DNA from: Acanthosepion lycidas
Taxonomy: Eukaryota > Mollusca > Cephalopoda > Sepiida > Sepiidae
NCBI GenBank assembly: GCA_963932145.1
Contig: OZ010586.1
Span: 76,222,587-76,286,586, forward strand
Length of the DNA: 64,000 nt
Reading direction: 5' to 3'
In this document: in pieces, positions 10,488-21,620 of the stretch
Position numbering within the stretch: the first letter of the stretch is position 1
Layout of the letters: each line of letters starts with the position of its first letter
Position numbers and translations under genes: made by a program
Notes under the pieces: generated by a model
The model's input: the letters and a program-made list of their open reading frames with translations, nothing else
Database searches by the model: none
What the model was told of the DNA's origin: nothing

Positions 10488-10904
10488 CTAAAAATATAAC
10501 AAAAACAAACAAAAACATAACAGATATTATTAGGATCCGACCACCCCTCAAAAATAATAAGAGTGGCTGTCGTATTCTGTTGTTCAACAGAATCAAGACG
10601 CATACTCACTAATGGAGTGGGAAAGCGAAATAAATGACAATCACAACAACAATGGAGTAGGAAACCAAAGACAGACCCAGTTGGGATAAAAATGGGGACA
10701 AAAATAAACTCTTACTCACGTTAACTGGGTAAACAAATAGTGTCTAAGTTAACCAGAGGAGACTACACAGGAAACTGACCCATTGCATCACAAGGTACTT
10801 AAAAAAGAAAATCAGAGCTAGCTTGTTCATATAAACCAAGCTCACCACAGTTATCACCTTTCACTGAAATCTGTTGATAACAAACAATTTCTATCAGTTC
10901 TTAT

Positions 10905-11900
10905 CTTCACCTTGAACTGATGCCCAAAGAATCTGAACAGAACCTGATGCGAATAATGTTCATATCACAAGACTCCCTTCATCAGAGACATCCACAACAA
11001 AATCCTTGCTGCAGCTAGCAACTTGAAAAATAGTGTTGCACATGTATGTAAGATCAATGGACACAAGCTGCTTGGTATTGATACAAGCCATCAATTTGCT
11101 GACATAGTTCCAGAACAGGCACCTGAGGACAATGGTAGAAGGCATGTGAAGCTGTTTCCCCTAAACCAAGGTCACATTGATGACAATCAGGCAAATCCAC
11201 ACTACATCACCCCATCTGAAGGCTATGTCATTAAGAGACAACTAGTTCTGAATCGGTCACCAGGTGAATGAAAACTCCTGGTTGCTGAGATAATCTGCTG
11301 CTGGTACCCAAGACCAGAAAGAGTGCAACTCTAGTTCTGACAAATTGAGCTAGCCAGATAGAGGATCCATCATGACCCCTTCCACTAATTCACAATACTA
11401 TAGTCTATAGGACTATGAAAGGTCATTGGACCAAAAAATGACCTATAAGCCTACCCAACACTCTTGAAAAAACTTGATTGCTTCCAGGGCCTACGACAGC
11501 ACTCAGCCCTCAAAAAAGGAGGAGTGATCCCTAACACTTCTCTCCAAAATCAAGTCCTCTGTCATGTGCAGTGTAAGAAAGCCAAATTTGAGGCATGCTG
11601 ATGTCACAACAAGTGCAGCGTTCCCAGTCTCTATGAATGTTGGGCAATGACCTCTCGGCAGACCTGATGCTTGCAACCAACCCACAAGAGAGTGGATAAC
11701 AAACCACCAAGCACCTGCCTTTGGTCCTTGCAGACAGTAAGTACTGCCAATTGATAAAGGATAAGAGGAAAGTCATAAGTGGCCCATGCTTTAGCTCTAC
11801 CCCTTACAGACAACTGCTATCAAAGTCAAGTTTCGAACCTTTGACTGTACTTCAGACCAATTTTTCTCCAATGCACAAATACCAAAGAAGAATTAAACGT
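10905..11900. other. GC-richer unclassified segment, possible decayed retroelement
   Basis: Base composition is clearly less AT-rich than its surroundings. It holds opposing short open frames, for example plus 11023-11271 (82 codons, containing HVCKINGHKLLGIDTSHQFA) and minus 10960-11145. I recognise no domain in either direction. A decayed coding repeat is the likeliest explanation, but that is inference from composition alone. Confidence 0.3.
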
Positions 11901-11904
11901 AAGA

Positions 11905-13165
11905 ATTATAAACAGGATTATGGGAAAGAAAAAAAATAAAGAAAAAGGGAAAAAGAAAATTAAAAAATATAGCAAAGTTCATGTAAAAGAAAACAAGAAT
12001 GAGAAACTCCTACACTGAAAGTACACATACTCTTTCACAAGCAAAAGGGGATACAAGTCTATGCTCCTGCTGCTGCCACTGTTGATAAGAATGGTAGTCA
12101 AGGTTGCATAGATAACTAGTTATACCAGTTAGAATAAACAATAGTTAACAATAACCATTGCAATAAATATATATAAAAAATGAAAATGTTTTTAATACAC
12201 CCTAATATTAAATTATCATTTAAGTATCCATCTCTTATATAAACATTTATTATGACAAGGCACTGTAAATTTTAGTGCCAAATTTTCATGAAATAAAACC
12301 AGGATTTGGTTTGGCATTTTTTCTTCTGTTGTCAAGTTTTAGATGCTCCAAACTTACTGAGATGCAAATGAAACCTGGCTCTTTTAACTTGCATTTCTGA
12401 ACTTTGACTGTGCTGAATATTGAATCATTATTATGCTTGATAGCATCCTTAGCCTTGTTCACTGGGACTAAAATAACTTCACACACACACACACATATTC
12501 ATTCATCTTTAACTCCAATACACTCTTTATAAAGAACCTTAACTTTGTTAAAGCAGATGCCATATTTGAGGAGACATGTTGGAGTGAGGCAAAAGGTCAG
12601 AGCAGGTCAAGAGAAAGGGTCTGACCTACCACTTTTGTTTCTTTTGCTTAGCTAGCCAGTCACACGGTCTGAGTAATTTGAATGGTTCCTAGAACTGCAG
12701 AACACAGAGACTTGAAAAGACGAGATCTGCATATCTTTCTGTTCACTAGGCTGGCATTTCTCTTTCTCTCTCTCAAAGTGTCAAGCATGACTTTTATCCT
12801 TTTGTTGGGTTGCATGTTCAGATTGTTCATTGTTCTGTAGGGAGAGATGTATTCATCCTTTTCATGCAGCATCTCTAAACTGGGCATACTTCTCTAGAAT
12901 ATTACATTAGTGGAATAATTAGTTCTCACTCAATAGCTGATTAAGCATTAGTCCAACTTCTGTCCAGGTCAACTCTGGCTTTTGAAGATAAACTCTGACT
13001 TTTTGGATAATTTTATTTTATATTTATTTTTCAGCACATAAGACAATGATCTAAGAAAAAAAAGATGTAAAGAAACGTAAAAAAAGATGTTAGAAAAAAG
13101 ATGTATAAAAGATCTTTAAAAAGATTTAAGGAAAAATAAGAGAACAGATAAAAATATTTAGATCA
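11905..13165. other. No gene; small (CA)n at 12480-12496
   Basis: AT-rich sequence with purine runs at 11930-12000 and 13020-13140. The only definite feature is the short CA microsatellite. The minus frames at 12286-12492 and 12660-12887 lack recognisable motifs. Confidence 0.5.
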
Positions 13166-13184
13166 CCTGTACTACAAGGCTGTC

Positions 13185-13683
13185 CCATCATGGGTATGAT
13201 GATAAACTACATCTGTATCCTGGGTAAGACAATAAACTATGTCCAAAAGCAAGGCCTCTGATCAGGAGATTTTGAGGAGCGTGGAACCACCTTTTAATTG
13301 CTGGTGTTCCCAGGTCCACCCTGACCTAGGGTGGTAGCACCTGTTAGGATCCCAGCTATGTGCAAATAGTTAACCCCCACCCAAACCGGGGTCAAAACAC
13401 TATGAAAGTGTAACAATAGGTTTTGATACCAGAAATACTTTGTAAATAAAATTATTACCAGCAATAAGCTTTGGAAGAAAAAAATTATTACCAGCAATAC
13501 ATTTTTGAAAAAAGATATTACCAGCTATACTTTCTTGAAGGAAAAAATATTACCAGAAGAGATTTTTGAAGGAAAAAAATTTACCACCAATACATTTGAA
13601 AAAAAAAAATTACCAGCAATAAAAATCTTGTCGGCATTAAATAACCCATCGAGGTTGATATAAACCAAACCAAACCAAACCAA
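13185..13683 (+). mobile_element. Candidate 499-bp retroposon with 14-bp target duplications
   Basis: The unit is bounded by direct repeats ACTACAAGGCTGTC at 13171-13184 and 13684-13697. Its right end is a (CCAAA)n-type tail at about 13662-13683, which fits a retroposon tail abutting the target duplication. Inside are a GC-richer 5' half (13230-13400), with a small internal duplication around GGGTATGATGATAAACTACA and GGGTAAGACAATAAACTA, and a 3' half made of a minisatellite of about 33 bp. There is no coding frame. I do not recognise the family, and a clear pol III box is not visible. Confidence 0.5.
13450..13623. repeat. ~33-bp minisatellite inside the 13.2-13.7 kb unit
   Basis: Five to six degenerate units of the form TATTACCAGCAATACATTTT plus TGAAGGAAAAAAA. 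Period ranges from 30 to 33 bp. Confidence 0.8.
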
Positions 13684-14289
13684 ACTACAAGGCTGTCTGG
13701 ATGTTTTTTATTTTATATTGATTGGGAAGCTGCAATGAATAGGCATCTCATTGCTTAGGAGGGATGGAAAGCTTAGCACCACCAGAACCAAACACAAAAA
13801 GAGTCGGATATAGGATTAAGGTGAGCATGGTATGAACAGGACTTCCACTTGTAAGGGATGAATGTAGTCAATATACCAGAAACACAGGAAAGGATGAACA
13901 AATTTCAGATGTTACATAACACTCCTACTTTACTTCTCAGACAATGTGAATGCTTTTATTGAGCCCAAAACATTAGTGGATGGCTAGCAAATAAAATCAT
14001 TTGCATGACTAACACCGCTCAGCTCACTCTCCTGGCTATTTTATGGAGGAGCAGCCATTTGCTTTCTTTTTACAGAGACAGCACACTAGACATCATCATT
14101 TTGTGTATTTTTATCATATACTTTCCTATTTGGATCAGCACACTCATCTTCATTTTAATACTGATATTTTCTCAATAAATGCCTTTGAAATTTGAGCTGG
14201 ACTTTTTATTCATATGAAGAAGTACTCAGTAGTCTTATTCGTATCAGTATCATTTGTTCATTATTTTCACTGAAAAAGTGTATATGATT

Positions 14290-14385
14290 TTTCGGTATTA
14301 CAAACCCCAGGGATTGAACTCACAACTTTCATAGAATAATACATGTTTTAGCTGATTTTGTAGTCCAATATACTATATGTCTTTT
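14290..14385 (-). mobile_element. tRNA-like SINE head (remnant)
   Basis: The reverse complement contains GAGTTCAATCCCTGGGG, close to a tRNA T-arm/box B. It lies about 45 nt downstream of a box-A-like segment (TATTGGACTACAAAATCAG). The cloverleaf is incomplete and there is no acceptor pairing, so I call it a SINE head remnant, not a tRNA gene. Confidence 0.4.
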
Positions 14386-14949
14386 GGACATTAAACTTAG
14401 AAAAAGAAGAAGAGAGACAGCAGGAGAATAGAAACGCTGAGATAGTGTGATATAATACATAAGGTAAACATACTGGTCCAATCAGCAAAGCATTCCACAT
14501 TTCAAAAATTCTAATAAGGCCACTTATATGGTATCATATGAACATTGAGCAAAAGAGGCTGGAGTTCAACACAATATGGTTTTTCCTGCCCAAAAGTAAT
14601 GCAGTATGAAATAAATAAAAAAATAACGGCTACAAGCTGTAATGCACACAATAGCAAAAATAGCAAAAAATGGGATGCTTTAAAAGAGAGAAGAAATATC
14701 TTGGTCTTCTCCACTCTCCAATGTCCACATTAGGCATTAGTATATCCATGATATGTTAACACTTCAAGAAAATGATTGAAAAGACTAGAATAACTCAAGA
14801 AATTAATTCCAAAAATAAATCATGCATGAGGATATTTTATATACAAAACTAGAATATAGAAATTCATTCTATCAAAAATGCGATTCAAATACATATAGAC
14901 TGTGTCTCCAAAAATGTAATCATTTTTTGATGTCCTACATCACATCGGA

Positions 14950-15135
14950 GATCAGTTTGAAGTAGATGGATCTGTTCATGACATTCATAGGCAACATTCA
15001 GGAAGACCACAATCACCTACCAACCCCACAAAAGAAGAACAATTGTTAGAAACCTTCTTCTAATATCCCAAGAAATCTGTGCAACATTATTGGCTGTGTT
15101 TGGAAAGTGGTGGTCATCCATTTGAAGATTCATAA
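14950..15135 (+). pseudogene. Mariner-like transposase N-terminal fragment
   Basis: A short frame reads FEVDGSVHDIHRQHSGRP then QSPTNPTKEEQLLETF before a stop at 15061. Beyond it, KKSV and WWSSI-like pieces continue in other frames. The G-S-V-x-D-x-H-x..SGRP..PT.E pattern is characteristic of the helix-turn-helix part of a mariner-type transposase. It is the N-terminal counterpart of the C-terminal relic at 31325-31625, possibly from the same family. No terminal repeats were identified with confidence. Confidence 0.6.
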
Positions 15136-15295
15136 ACATACATTTAATTTCTTTTGATATTTAATTTAAATTGGTGATCTCCTTTGTAAGACAATAAACA
15201 TTAATATCTCTTAATATTATCCATTAATCATTTTTGCAATCAATGAACACTGTATTTACGTTATTTAAAGAGTGAGTATATTCTTTTGGAACTTC

Positions 15296-15297
<2 letters not shown>

Positions 15298-15339
<42 letters not shown>
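15298..15339. repeat. (TA)n microsatellite
   Basis: About 20 uninterrupted TA units. The open frame across it is an artefact. Confidence 0.97.
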
Positions 15340-15342
<3 letters not shown>

Positions 15343-15344
15343 TA

Positions 15345-16880
15345 AACATATATTATTAAATATAACAGACGATGAATTTCTATTATGTCTTATAATGAGC
15401 CGTTCTATTGTTCAAATGTCTGCTTTAATTTCTGATGAAGATAAAGACAAAAATTGTCCAACATTTGGATATTTTTTATTAAGTTGGTCCTAAGCATTCA
15501 GTTCACATGAGCCATCCTTAGAGTGGTTATACAGACATGAAACAAAGGTATTCACCATCAAAGATGATATTTTGTTATTTTGACATAGAAGATTGCTATG
15601 CGACGTTAATAGTCACGAAATAGCAGACAGAGATAGTAAGTTCAAAATGCGGTTCTATGATGAAATACCATGTGATAGAACAAAGTATTACAATAGACCC
15701 AATGTCTAGATGCAATGTAATGTGTTGTAACTAATTTGAAATGTAATTTTTTTGAGCTTGGGTTGCTTTGTTTTAATGTAGATGCCCTCCAATAGTTGAC
15801 GGTTCTTTTTAGTGTGTGTGTGAGTATTATTGTGTTATCAGTTCCATGACTGTTAATAATATATGAATTTAAATTATATGCATTGTCATGAAAGTTTAAA
15901 TGTTCTGTTTACTACTGTTTTTTTTTTTTTGGCTCATTCCACACAGATGGTAGACTTGACAAAATTTGTGGATGAGATCTATTACAACAAATTTGTTGAA
16001 TTGTCAGAAAATATATTTAAATCTCTGTTTCTGTGGTGCAAAGTGATCCTGCAACATTTTAAGGAATTGTAAATATTCACAAACATATTAGACTTGTATT
16101 TATATGTTTGGATGTTTATTATCAAAAATGTCCAAGAAAATGTTATATTCTTTATATTGTCTGAACACTTCAACAATAGTTCTTGTCAATGGAAATTGTT
16201 CTTAATATATCTTCTAAAGCAGTTATTTCAATTTTTTAAAGCGAAAAGAAAAGTATTTCTTCATTCAAGAGATCTTTAAGGAAATAGGGAATAGTTTTTA
16301 TTTCATTTTGTTTCAATAGATTTATTTTCTAATTATTTTTTACAATTTTTATTACAAGTTTTTTTATGTCTTACAATTTTTCTTATAATATTCTGCAAAG
16401 AAAATTTGGTGTCTCATCTAGAATTTTCATAAAACCTTATTTTCCAGATTTGAAGAAATGATTAAATTTTCAAACAAGTCTATGTTTCAAGGGAAACATT
16501 TCTTCATTTAATAGAATATTTTTGTATAAAAAAAGAAACAAACTGAGAATATTTCCATGTAAAAATTATGGGAAAAGCAGCACTGCAACCATTGTTGAAA
16601 ACACAATAGCTTATTTTTATTTTATATTTGTTGTGGATATTTTATTGTTTTCTACTGTATTTTACACTGAAAAAGTATTGGTAAAAAGCGATCCTTTCTT
16701 TTCAAAGAAATATTATACTCAGAGAAAACATAATGCTTATCAATATCATTTTTAATATCTATTCATTTTTCATATCCATGATTGCTTTGGGAATGATACA
16801 GAACTGATTTCCTTTGGCCTTCTCCACAGTTTTGAATTCAGTATTGTCCTATTAGACTGGTTACCAATCAAGGTTATGGT
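15345..16880. other. AT-rich region without a recognisable feature
   Basis: Several short open frames of 60-77 codons on both strands overlap each other and show only AT-driven composition (F, I, K, L, N, Y). I see no motif or repeat-family match. Confidence 0.5.
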
Positions 16881-17019
16881 GCTCAGTCTACTCTACTATT
16901 CAACCCAGAGATGTAAGGCAGAAAATAAGGAGTTTTGAAGATATTAGTGTGAAGTGAATACAAAGTCTCAGATGGAAATTTAGCATAGATTTCTGATTCA
17001 GTTGTTCCCTTCCTTACAG

Positions 17020-17290
17020 ATGAAGAGGAAACTGGAGGCAACAGAAATGTTTCACTACAGAAGGATACTGAGGATACCATAGATAAGACATGTAAGCAAT
17101 GAAGAAGTTCCAAGGAAAAATGAACTTGAAATTTCTTGGGTATATAATGAGGAAAAAGAGCTTGAAGAATTTGACCCACTGGACATATTGAAGGCAAGAG
17201 GAGCAAAGAAAATCAATGAGTAACCTAACTAATGAATTTGCATAAATGGATGAGCAGAAAATGTAGATAGTGTTGCATAGCTCCTTCATT
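17020..17290 (+). mobile_element. L-B LINE C-terminal relic
   Basis: Plus-strand sequence corresponding to MKRKLEATEMFHYRRILRIP, then a HVSNEEVPRKNELEILGY-like stretch, then an IMRKKSLKNL-like block and a final PN/LHKWM-like end. Frames are broken. Two minus-strand open frames at 16883-17289 are its complements. Confidence 0.65.
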
Positions 17291-17299
17291 TTGGGGGTC

Positions 17300-17750
17300 T
17301 CTTGGTTGACGGGGTCAAATCCATAACTTATTTTCTTGCTTGTCTTCTCCCAGTCAGGTGTTGAAATATTTTTGGAGTCCGAAGATGAAAGAGAACTTCA
17401 ACAAAAGGAATCTTAAACTTATCTATTTTATTAAATACATTGACATGTACATTTTTAACTAGCCAGTGGGGTCACCCTATCACCCCCACTGGGAAACAAG
17501 TTCCCCTAAATACAAAATAACCATGTCTACTGTGTATAATGTGTAAAAAATTAACTACCTGAAATCCTTTTCTATCTCTCTAACATTCTCATGTTAATTT
17601 TAACAAAACAACTTCTTCTGTTTTCCTGTATCTGACCTCAAAGGTCAAAATGAGGAAGTCAGAGGAGAATACAATTCTCTAAAAAATAATAGTCTACTAG
17701 ACTATTATTTAACAATAGAAGGAAAAATAACAATTTAATCAATTTTCCTC
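17300..17750. other. Spacer with two small palindromes
   Basis: No gene. The palindrome at 17684-17710 is perfect: AAATAATAGTCTA, a central C, then its complement. A weaker hairpin at 17463-17495 pairs CCAGTGGGG with CCCCACTGG. Both are short enough to be incidental. Confidence 0.5.
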
Positions 17751-17754
17751 ATTA

Positions 17755-17935
17755 CCAAAGACAAAAAGATTTGGGAAGAAACTGCCATTAATACTATAAA
17801 GACCAATAGTGATTACTAGACATGAGAAGTCTAATTTCCTGAAAAACTGTTAGAAAAAAAACTGTAATAGGATGTTATAAGATTTTATGTGAAAAACTGT
17901 TATAAGAAAAAGATTTTAAAAATTTCACTTGCCAA
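17755..17935 (+). mobile_element. L-C LINE fragment
   Basis: Matches the L-C segment following the LGRKP region: AAGATTTGGGAAGAAACTGC, ATTAATACTATAAAGACCAA, then the CCTGAAAAACTGTTA block, which is duplicated internally near 17840 and 17890. Non-coding now. Confidence 0.5.
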
Positions 17936-18104
17936 TAATGCTAAGTGTTCATTCAATTAATTTCAAATATTTCTTCTATGGAATTGTTTATCATTATCAT
18001 TTAAAATTTTGTTTCGATAAACAAATTCTTTCTTTTTCCTTATGAATAATAGATTCAAAGAAAATACATTAGCCAGAATATTGGGCTAACAACAAAGAAT
18101 ATCA

Positions 18105-18540
18105 ATGCTACTGGTAATAGTAATATTAATTGTTTCCTTATATGGAAACATTCAGTATTCATTGATTAAGCAGCAAATGTTACTCAAGTTATGCCTTTCT
18201 TCACTCTATGACCATTGGCAGAGATAAATGTGTAGTATCTGTTCTCCTGAACTGTAATGGTAATAGTAATATTAGCTCTTTCCTTATAAAGAAACATTCA
18301 GGATTCATTGAACAAATGCTGTTAAAATTCATAAAATTTTTCTCTTAAAACAATTTTTCAGGAAAGTGGGTTCCTCAAATATTTCTAGTAGTGATGTAGG
18401 TTTCCTTCCCAACCTTTTAATTGAAGTACTGTGAAACATTAAAATCTTGATTATGTCATTGTTTGTTATTCAAGTTGCATGTGCTATTCCAATAGTTAGT
18501 GCTGCTGTTAAAAGTGATGAGGTTCTGTTATTTGTATGGC
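18105..18540 (-). mobile_element. L-C LINE, 3' UTR to KWIAH region
   Basis: Minus-strand L-C with two copies of its 3' UTR repeat. The blocks GGTAATAGTAATATTA plus CCTTATA.GGAAACATTCA occur at 18113-18165 and again at 18256-18312, separated by about 145 bp. The coding side follows near 18480-18540, where the reverse complement gives the AIGIAHAT-like and TSSLLTAA-like equivalents of LKWIAHVT and its upstream glutamines. It abuts L-B in the opposite orientation at about 18540. Confidence 0.65.
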
Positions 18541-18955
18541 AGAAAATGCTGGACAGTCTTTTCAAAGATGAAGAAGAGACTTGAAGCAACAGTTTCTCAG
18601 AAAGATGCTGAGAATACCATGGGCCGCACATGTGAGCAATGACGATGTTTTGGAGAAAATGAAAACAAATGGAAACATCAGGAAGAGTGAGTTGAAATTT
18701 TAGGTGCACATAATCAGGAAGGAGGGCTTGGAAAATCTGATACTTACAGGACAGATTGAATAAAAGAAGGACAGAAGAAAGCAGTGTGTAACATACTTGA
18801 TGAGGTTGAGTAATTGGATGTTAGAACAGGATTTGGGAGAATTAGCAAAAAGAAAAAAAAACTTATTAATAGCTACAAGGGACAGGAAGATGTGGAGGGT
18901 CATGCTCGCCTACGTCCTGAAGGGAAATATCACATAAAAGAAGAATTCAAATTTA
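18540..18955 (+). mobile_element. L-B LINE C-terminal copy reaching its 3' end
   Basis: In order: CWTVF-like segment, KMKKRLEATVSQKDAENTMG, HVSNDDVLEKMKTNGN, ELKF then HIIRKEGLENLILTGQIE, QCVTYLMRLSNWM, and near the end RDRKMWRVMLAYVLKGN before a stop. Frames alternate because of several indels, and the end around 18930-18955 coincides with that at 23775 and 55578. The minus open frames at 18470-18903 are complements. Confidence 0.75.
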
Positions 18956-19189
18956 ACTAAATCCTTAGCAACTACTGACATCAGTGTGGCTGAGGAAACT
19001 CAAAAAATAAAAAATATGAAAGAAAAGAGAAAAACCTATTATATCAGATTAAAATGTCCTGCATTTTATTTATTAGACCCAAACATAAAAACAAAAATGA
19101 TCTATGCTATCATTTCAGCAACTTGTGTACTAATTCTTGATAAATGTTAGAAATTTAACCTTAAAGCTGATATTTTTTTAATAAGGAAC

Positions 19190-19655
19190 TCATTGACAAG
19201 CAACTGTACTCAAATATGTTTACATCTGAATCGACTCCACTACTTATGTCAGGTGTGGCTGAAGGAATTGAACAAAAGAAACGAAAGTAACTACAAGTTT
19301 AGTTACATTGAAATATCTTCTGTTCAAGAACTCTTAGAAAAGGTAACGAAGGAAAACAAAAAGAAAGGGCTAGCCATCAATTGCAAAAAGAGAGAATATA
19401 TGGTTGTTAGCAAAAGAAACAGCTCAACATGCAAATTAAAAAGTGGAGATACCAAAATCAAACAAGTACAACAATTTAAATATCTGGGAAATGTTTTAAC
19501 AGAGGATGGAAAGTGTGACACTGAAATCTGAAGGTGCATTAGGATAGTGAAAGATGATTTCCAAAAGCTAAGCAAAGTATTAAAAAACACAAAAATTTCA
19601 TTAGAAACAAAGAAAAGAGTACTGTACAGTTATATTGAGCAATTTCAACTGGAAA
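19190..19655 (+). mobile_element. L-B LINE fragment, RT palm end to thumb
   Basis: A 112-codon open frame ends with VQELLEKVTKENKKKGLAIN, CKKREYMVVSKRNSSTCKL, QVQQFKYLGNVLTEDGKCD and a stop at 19529. Continuing in another frame are DDFQKLSKVLKNTKISLETK and KRVLYSYIEQF. This is the region just C-terminal to the YADD box of L-B. The best-preserved open frame of L-B in this window is therefore only a fragment of the protein. Confidence 0.8.
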
Positions 19656-19659
19656 ATGA

Positions 19660-19828
19660 TGAAACCTAGCTGCTAATTTAGTTCTGGATTTAAATATGTA
19701 AAGTCGAGGTAGCAAAGAGGAAAGTTCATCAGAACAATTACCATGGAAATATTTCTAGAAAAGGCACAGAGAAGCTACATTACATCAGTGAGAATGTAAC
19801 TGAAGGTAAGATACCTAGTCAGGACTGA
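19660..19828 (-). mobile_element. L-A LINE fragment
   Basis: The reverse complement carries the L-A FYKYFHGNC-SDEL equivalent (GAAATATTTCCATGGTAATT context) and the upstream repeated-histidine region. The same antisense block is seen at 21900-22030 and 42390-42490. Confidence 0.6.
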
Positions 19829-20033
<205 letters not shown>

Positions 20034-20034
20034 A

Positions 20035-20965
20035 AATGTTTTGTAAATGACCTGTATAAATGGAATGTTCACAACTTTGAGTTAGGGAATATATTTACTT
20101 GAAGCCATTTTAATTATTTTAAATTATCTCTTTAATCACCATTTTATTAAAGAATTACATTTGATGCGTTTCTAATATGATTTTGGATTCTTTCAGTGAA
20201 ACATCTTAAATATCTTTTGAATGAAATGTGTCCTAAATTAGTTATGATTGGCTGAACTGAAATTAGTAACAGCCAATAAAAAGTGCACTTCTATTTTTCA
20301 AAACATTAATTCATTATATAATAGTGTTGAAAAGAAATTGATTGATAGGAAAATGCTTTCTTGTTTTTCCATTATATTAACCAATTATCTTTTATAACAA
20401 AACCAAATCAAACCAAAGTATATTTCATATTATGCTTAAAATAATATAATTCTGTGTGTACATATGAAGAGTGTATGTGAGTGTGTATATTTATTTACAT
20501 GTGTGAGGGTGAGTGTGAGTATATACATGTAAATAAGAAAAAAAACTATGTATACTGAACTGACAGTAAAATTTACTTAATAGTAACAAATGTTATCCAC
20601 AAAAGAAATTGTTAAAATATACATCAAAGGATTTGAAAGTCAAATATAAAATTATTTGTGAGGTTTAAAATTTATCTTGCATCTTCTTTGAAAAATTGTT
20701 AGCAGTTGGATAATAATCGCATAGTCAATTTAAAAAATATTAATGCAGTAATCTGCTAAATGTTTCATTAAAAATGGCAAGACAATATTTTTTTTCCTAC
20801 ATTTTCTAGTTAACCTTTCTTGTTTATCTACAAGGTTGTGTATCTTGGGGTCTAATGGGTATAAATACTATCCAAATGACTGTTATCAAGAATTTTCAAC
20901 TCTACTTCTGGTCATTTTTAAAATCTGTATAGACGTCATATTAAAATGTTTTTAAAACTTGGGAT
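20035..20965. other. AT-rich region without a recognisable feature
   Basis: No frame of note and no match to the repeat families. Short TG-rich runs occur at 20455-20525. Confidence 0.5.
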
Positions 20966-20970
20966 TGGCA

Positions 20971-21229
20971 CTATTTACATTATTTGGACTATTGTCCTCA
21001 TCTTTGTCGCCATATTTATGACAACATTCAGGTGGCTGGAATGTCAAACTGAACCCTTTATTTTGCTCACTGGGGTAGACTGTTCTAGTTCCATGTTCCA
21101 TGTCTAATGGATGTCAGTTATCAGTTATCTCCTGTTAATTCCCCTCTCCAATGCCTTAACTGGGTATTGAACTCCTGTCACTGGATCTAACTAACGCCTT
21201 TATCCACTGTGCCATGTGTCCTTGAGGAC
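20971..21229 (-). mobile_element. Composite repeat S2 (tRNA-headed), copy 1
   Basis: Read on the minus strand: a tRNA-like head with GGCACAGTGGATAAAGGCG (box A side) and GAGTTCAATACCCAG (box B side). Then come the conserved body blocks AATTAACAGGAGATAACTGA, CATCCATTAGACATGG, GTCTACCCCAGTGAGCAAAA and GACATTCCAGCCACCTGAA, and a tail ATGAGGACAATAGTCCAAAT. The segment between CACCTGAA and the tail, which holds the hammerhead-like motif in other copies, is deleted here. Other copies lie at 24161-24690 and 63312-63690. Confidence 0.7.
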
Positions 21230-21278
21230 ATCTGTGTATGAATTTCTGGGTATTATAAACAACCTTCAGCAACCGTTT

Positions 21279-21411
21279 TTTAACCAGTGCTCATATTGCA
21301 ATTTTTGCTGTTATCATTGTACGTTTTTACCAGAGCTCATATTGCAATTTTTATTGTTATTATCACTTTTCTCTAGCACTCCTTATCCCTACGAGCACTG
21401 GTAAAAAACGT
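21279..21411. repeat. Small foldback sequence inserted in the S2 region
   Basis: Its ends pair as CGTTTTTTAACCAGTGCTC (left) with GAGCACTGGTAAAAAACG (right). The interior repeats CCAGAGCTCATATTGCAATT. It sits between an S2 head (left) and an S2 tail (21412-21462, with GTGTACATAATACCTCATCT), so it probably replaced or interrupted S2 sequence. Confidence 0.6.
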
Positions 21412-21462
21412 AAATAAATAATGTAAATAGTGTACATAATACCTCATCTCAGAAATATAGAC
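21412..21462 (+). mobile_element. S2 composite repeat tail
   Basis: AATAATGTAAATAGTGTACA and TACCTCATCTCAGAAATATA match the outer ends of the S2 copies near 24165 and 63315 in reverse complement. Confidence 0.65.
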
Positions 21463-21545
21463 AGAAACTGTTGGGATTGGTAGTTATACTTTCTGGTGAG
21501 ATCATGAGCAGACAAACAAACACAAGCACATGCAAACATACATGT

Positions 21546-21547
21546 AA

Positions 21548-21613
<66 letters not shown>
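21546..21613. repeat. (CA)n(TA)n microsatellite
   Basis: CA units to about 21572, then TA units. It directly precedes the 3' end of the L-A copy on the minus strand. Confidence 0.95.
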
Positions 21614-21618
<5 letters not shown>

Positions 21619-21620
21619 CT

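Noticed and set aside
10905..11900. Possible host exon or retroelement gag in the GC-richer segment
   Set aside because: No domain or splice-consistent frame could be recognised on either strand; composition alone is not enough.
13450..13623. CRISPR-like array of repeats and spacers
   Set aside because: Units are directly tandem and degenerate without unique spacers, and the genome is eukaryotic. The same reasoning excludes the arrays at 1.4, 51.5 and 56.4 kb.
17633..17647. TGACCT-CAA-AGGTCA as a nuclear receptor response element
   Set aside because: An everted half-site pair of this length is expected by chance at some frequency in 64 kb, and no gene is nearby.
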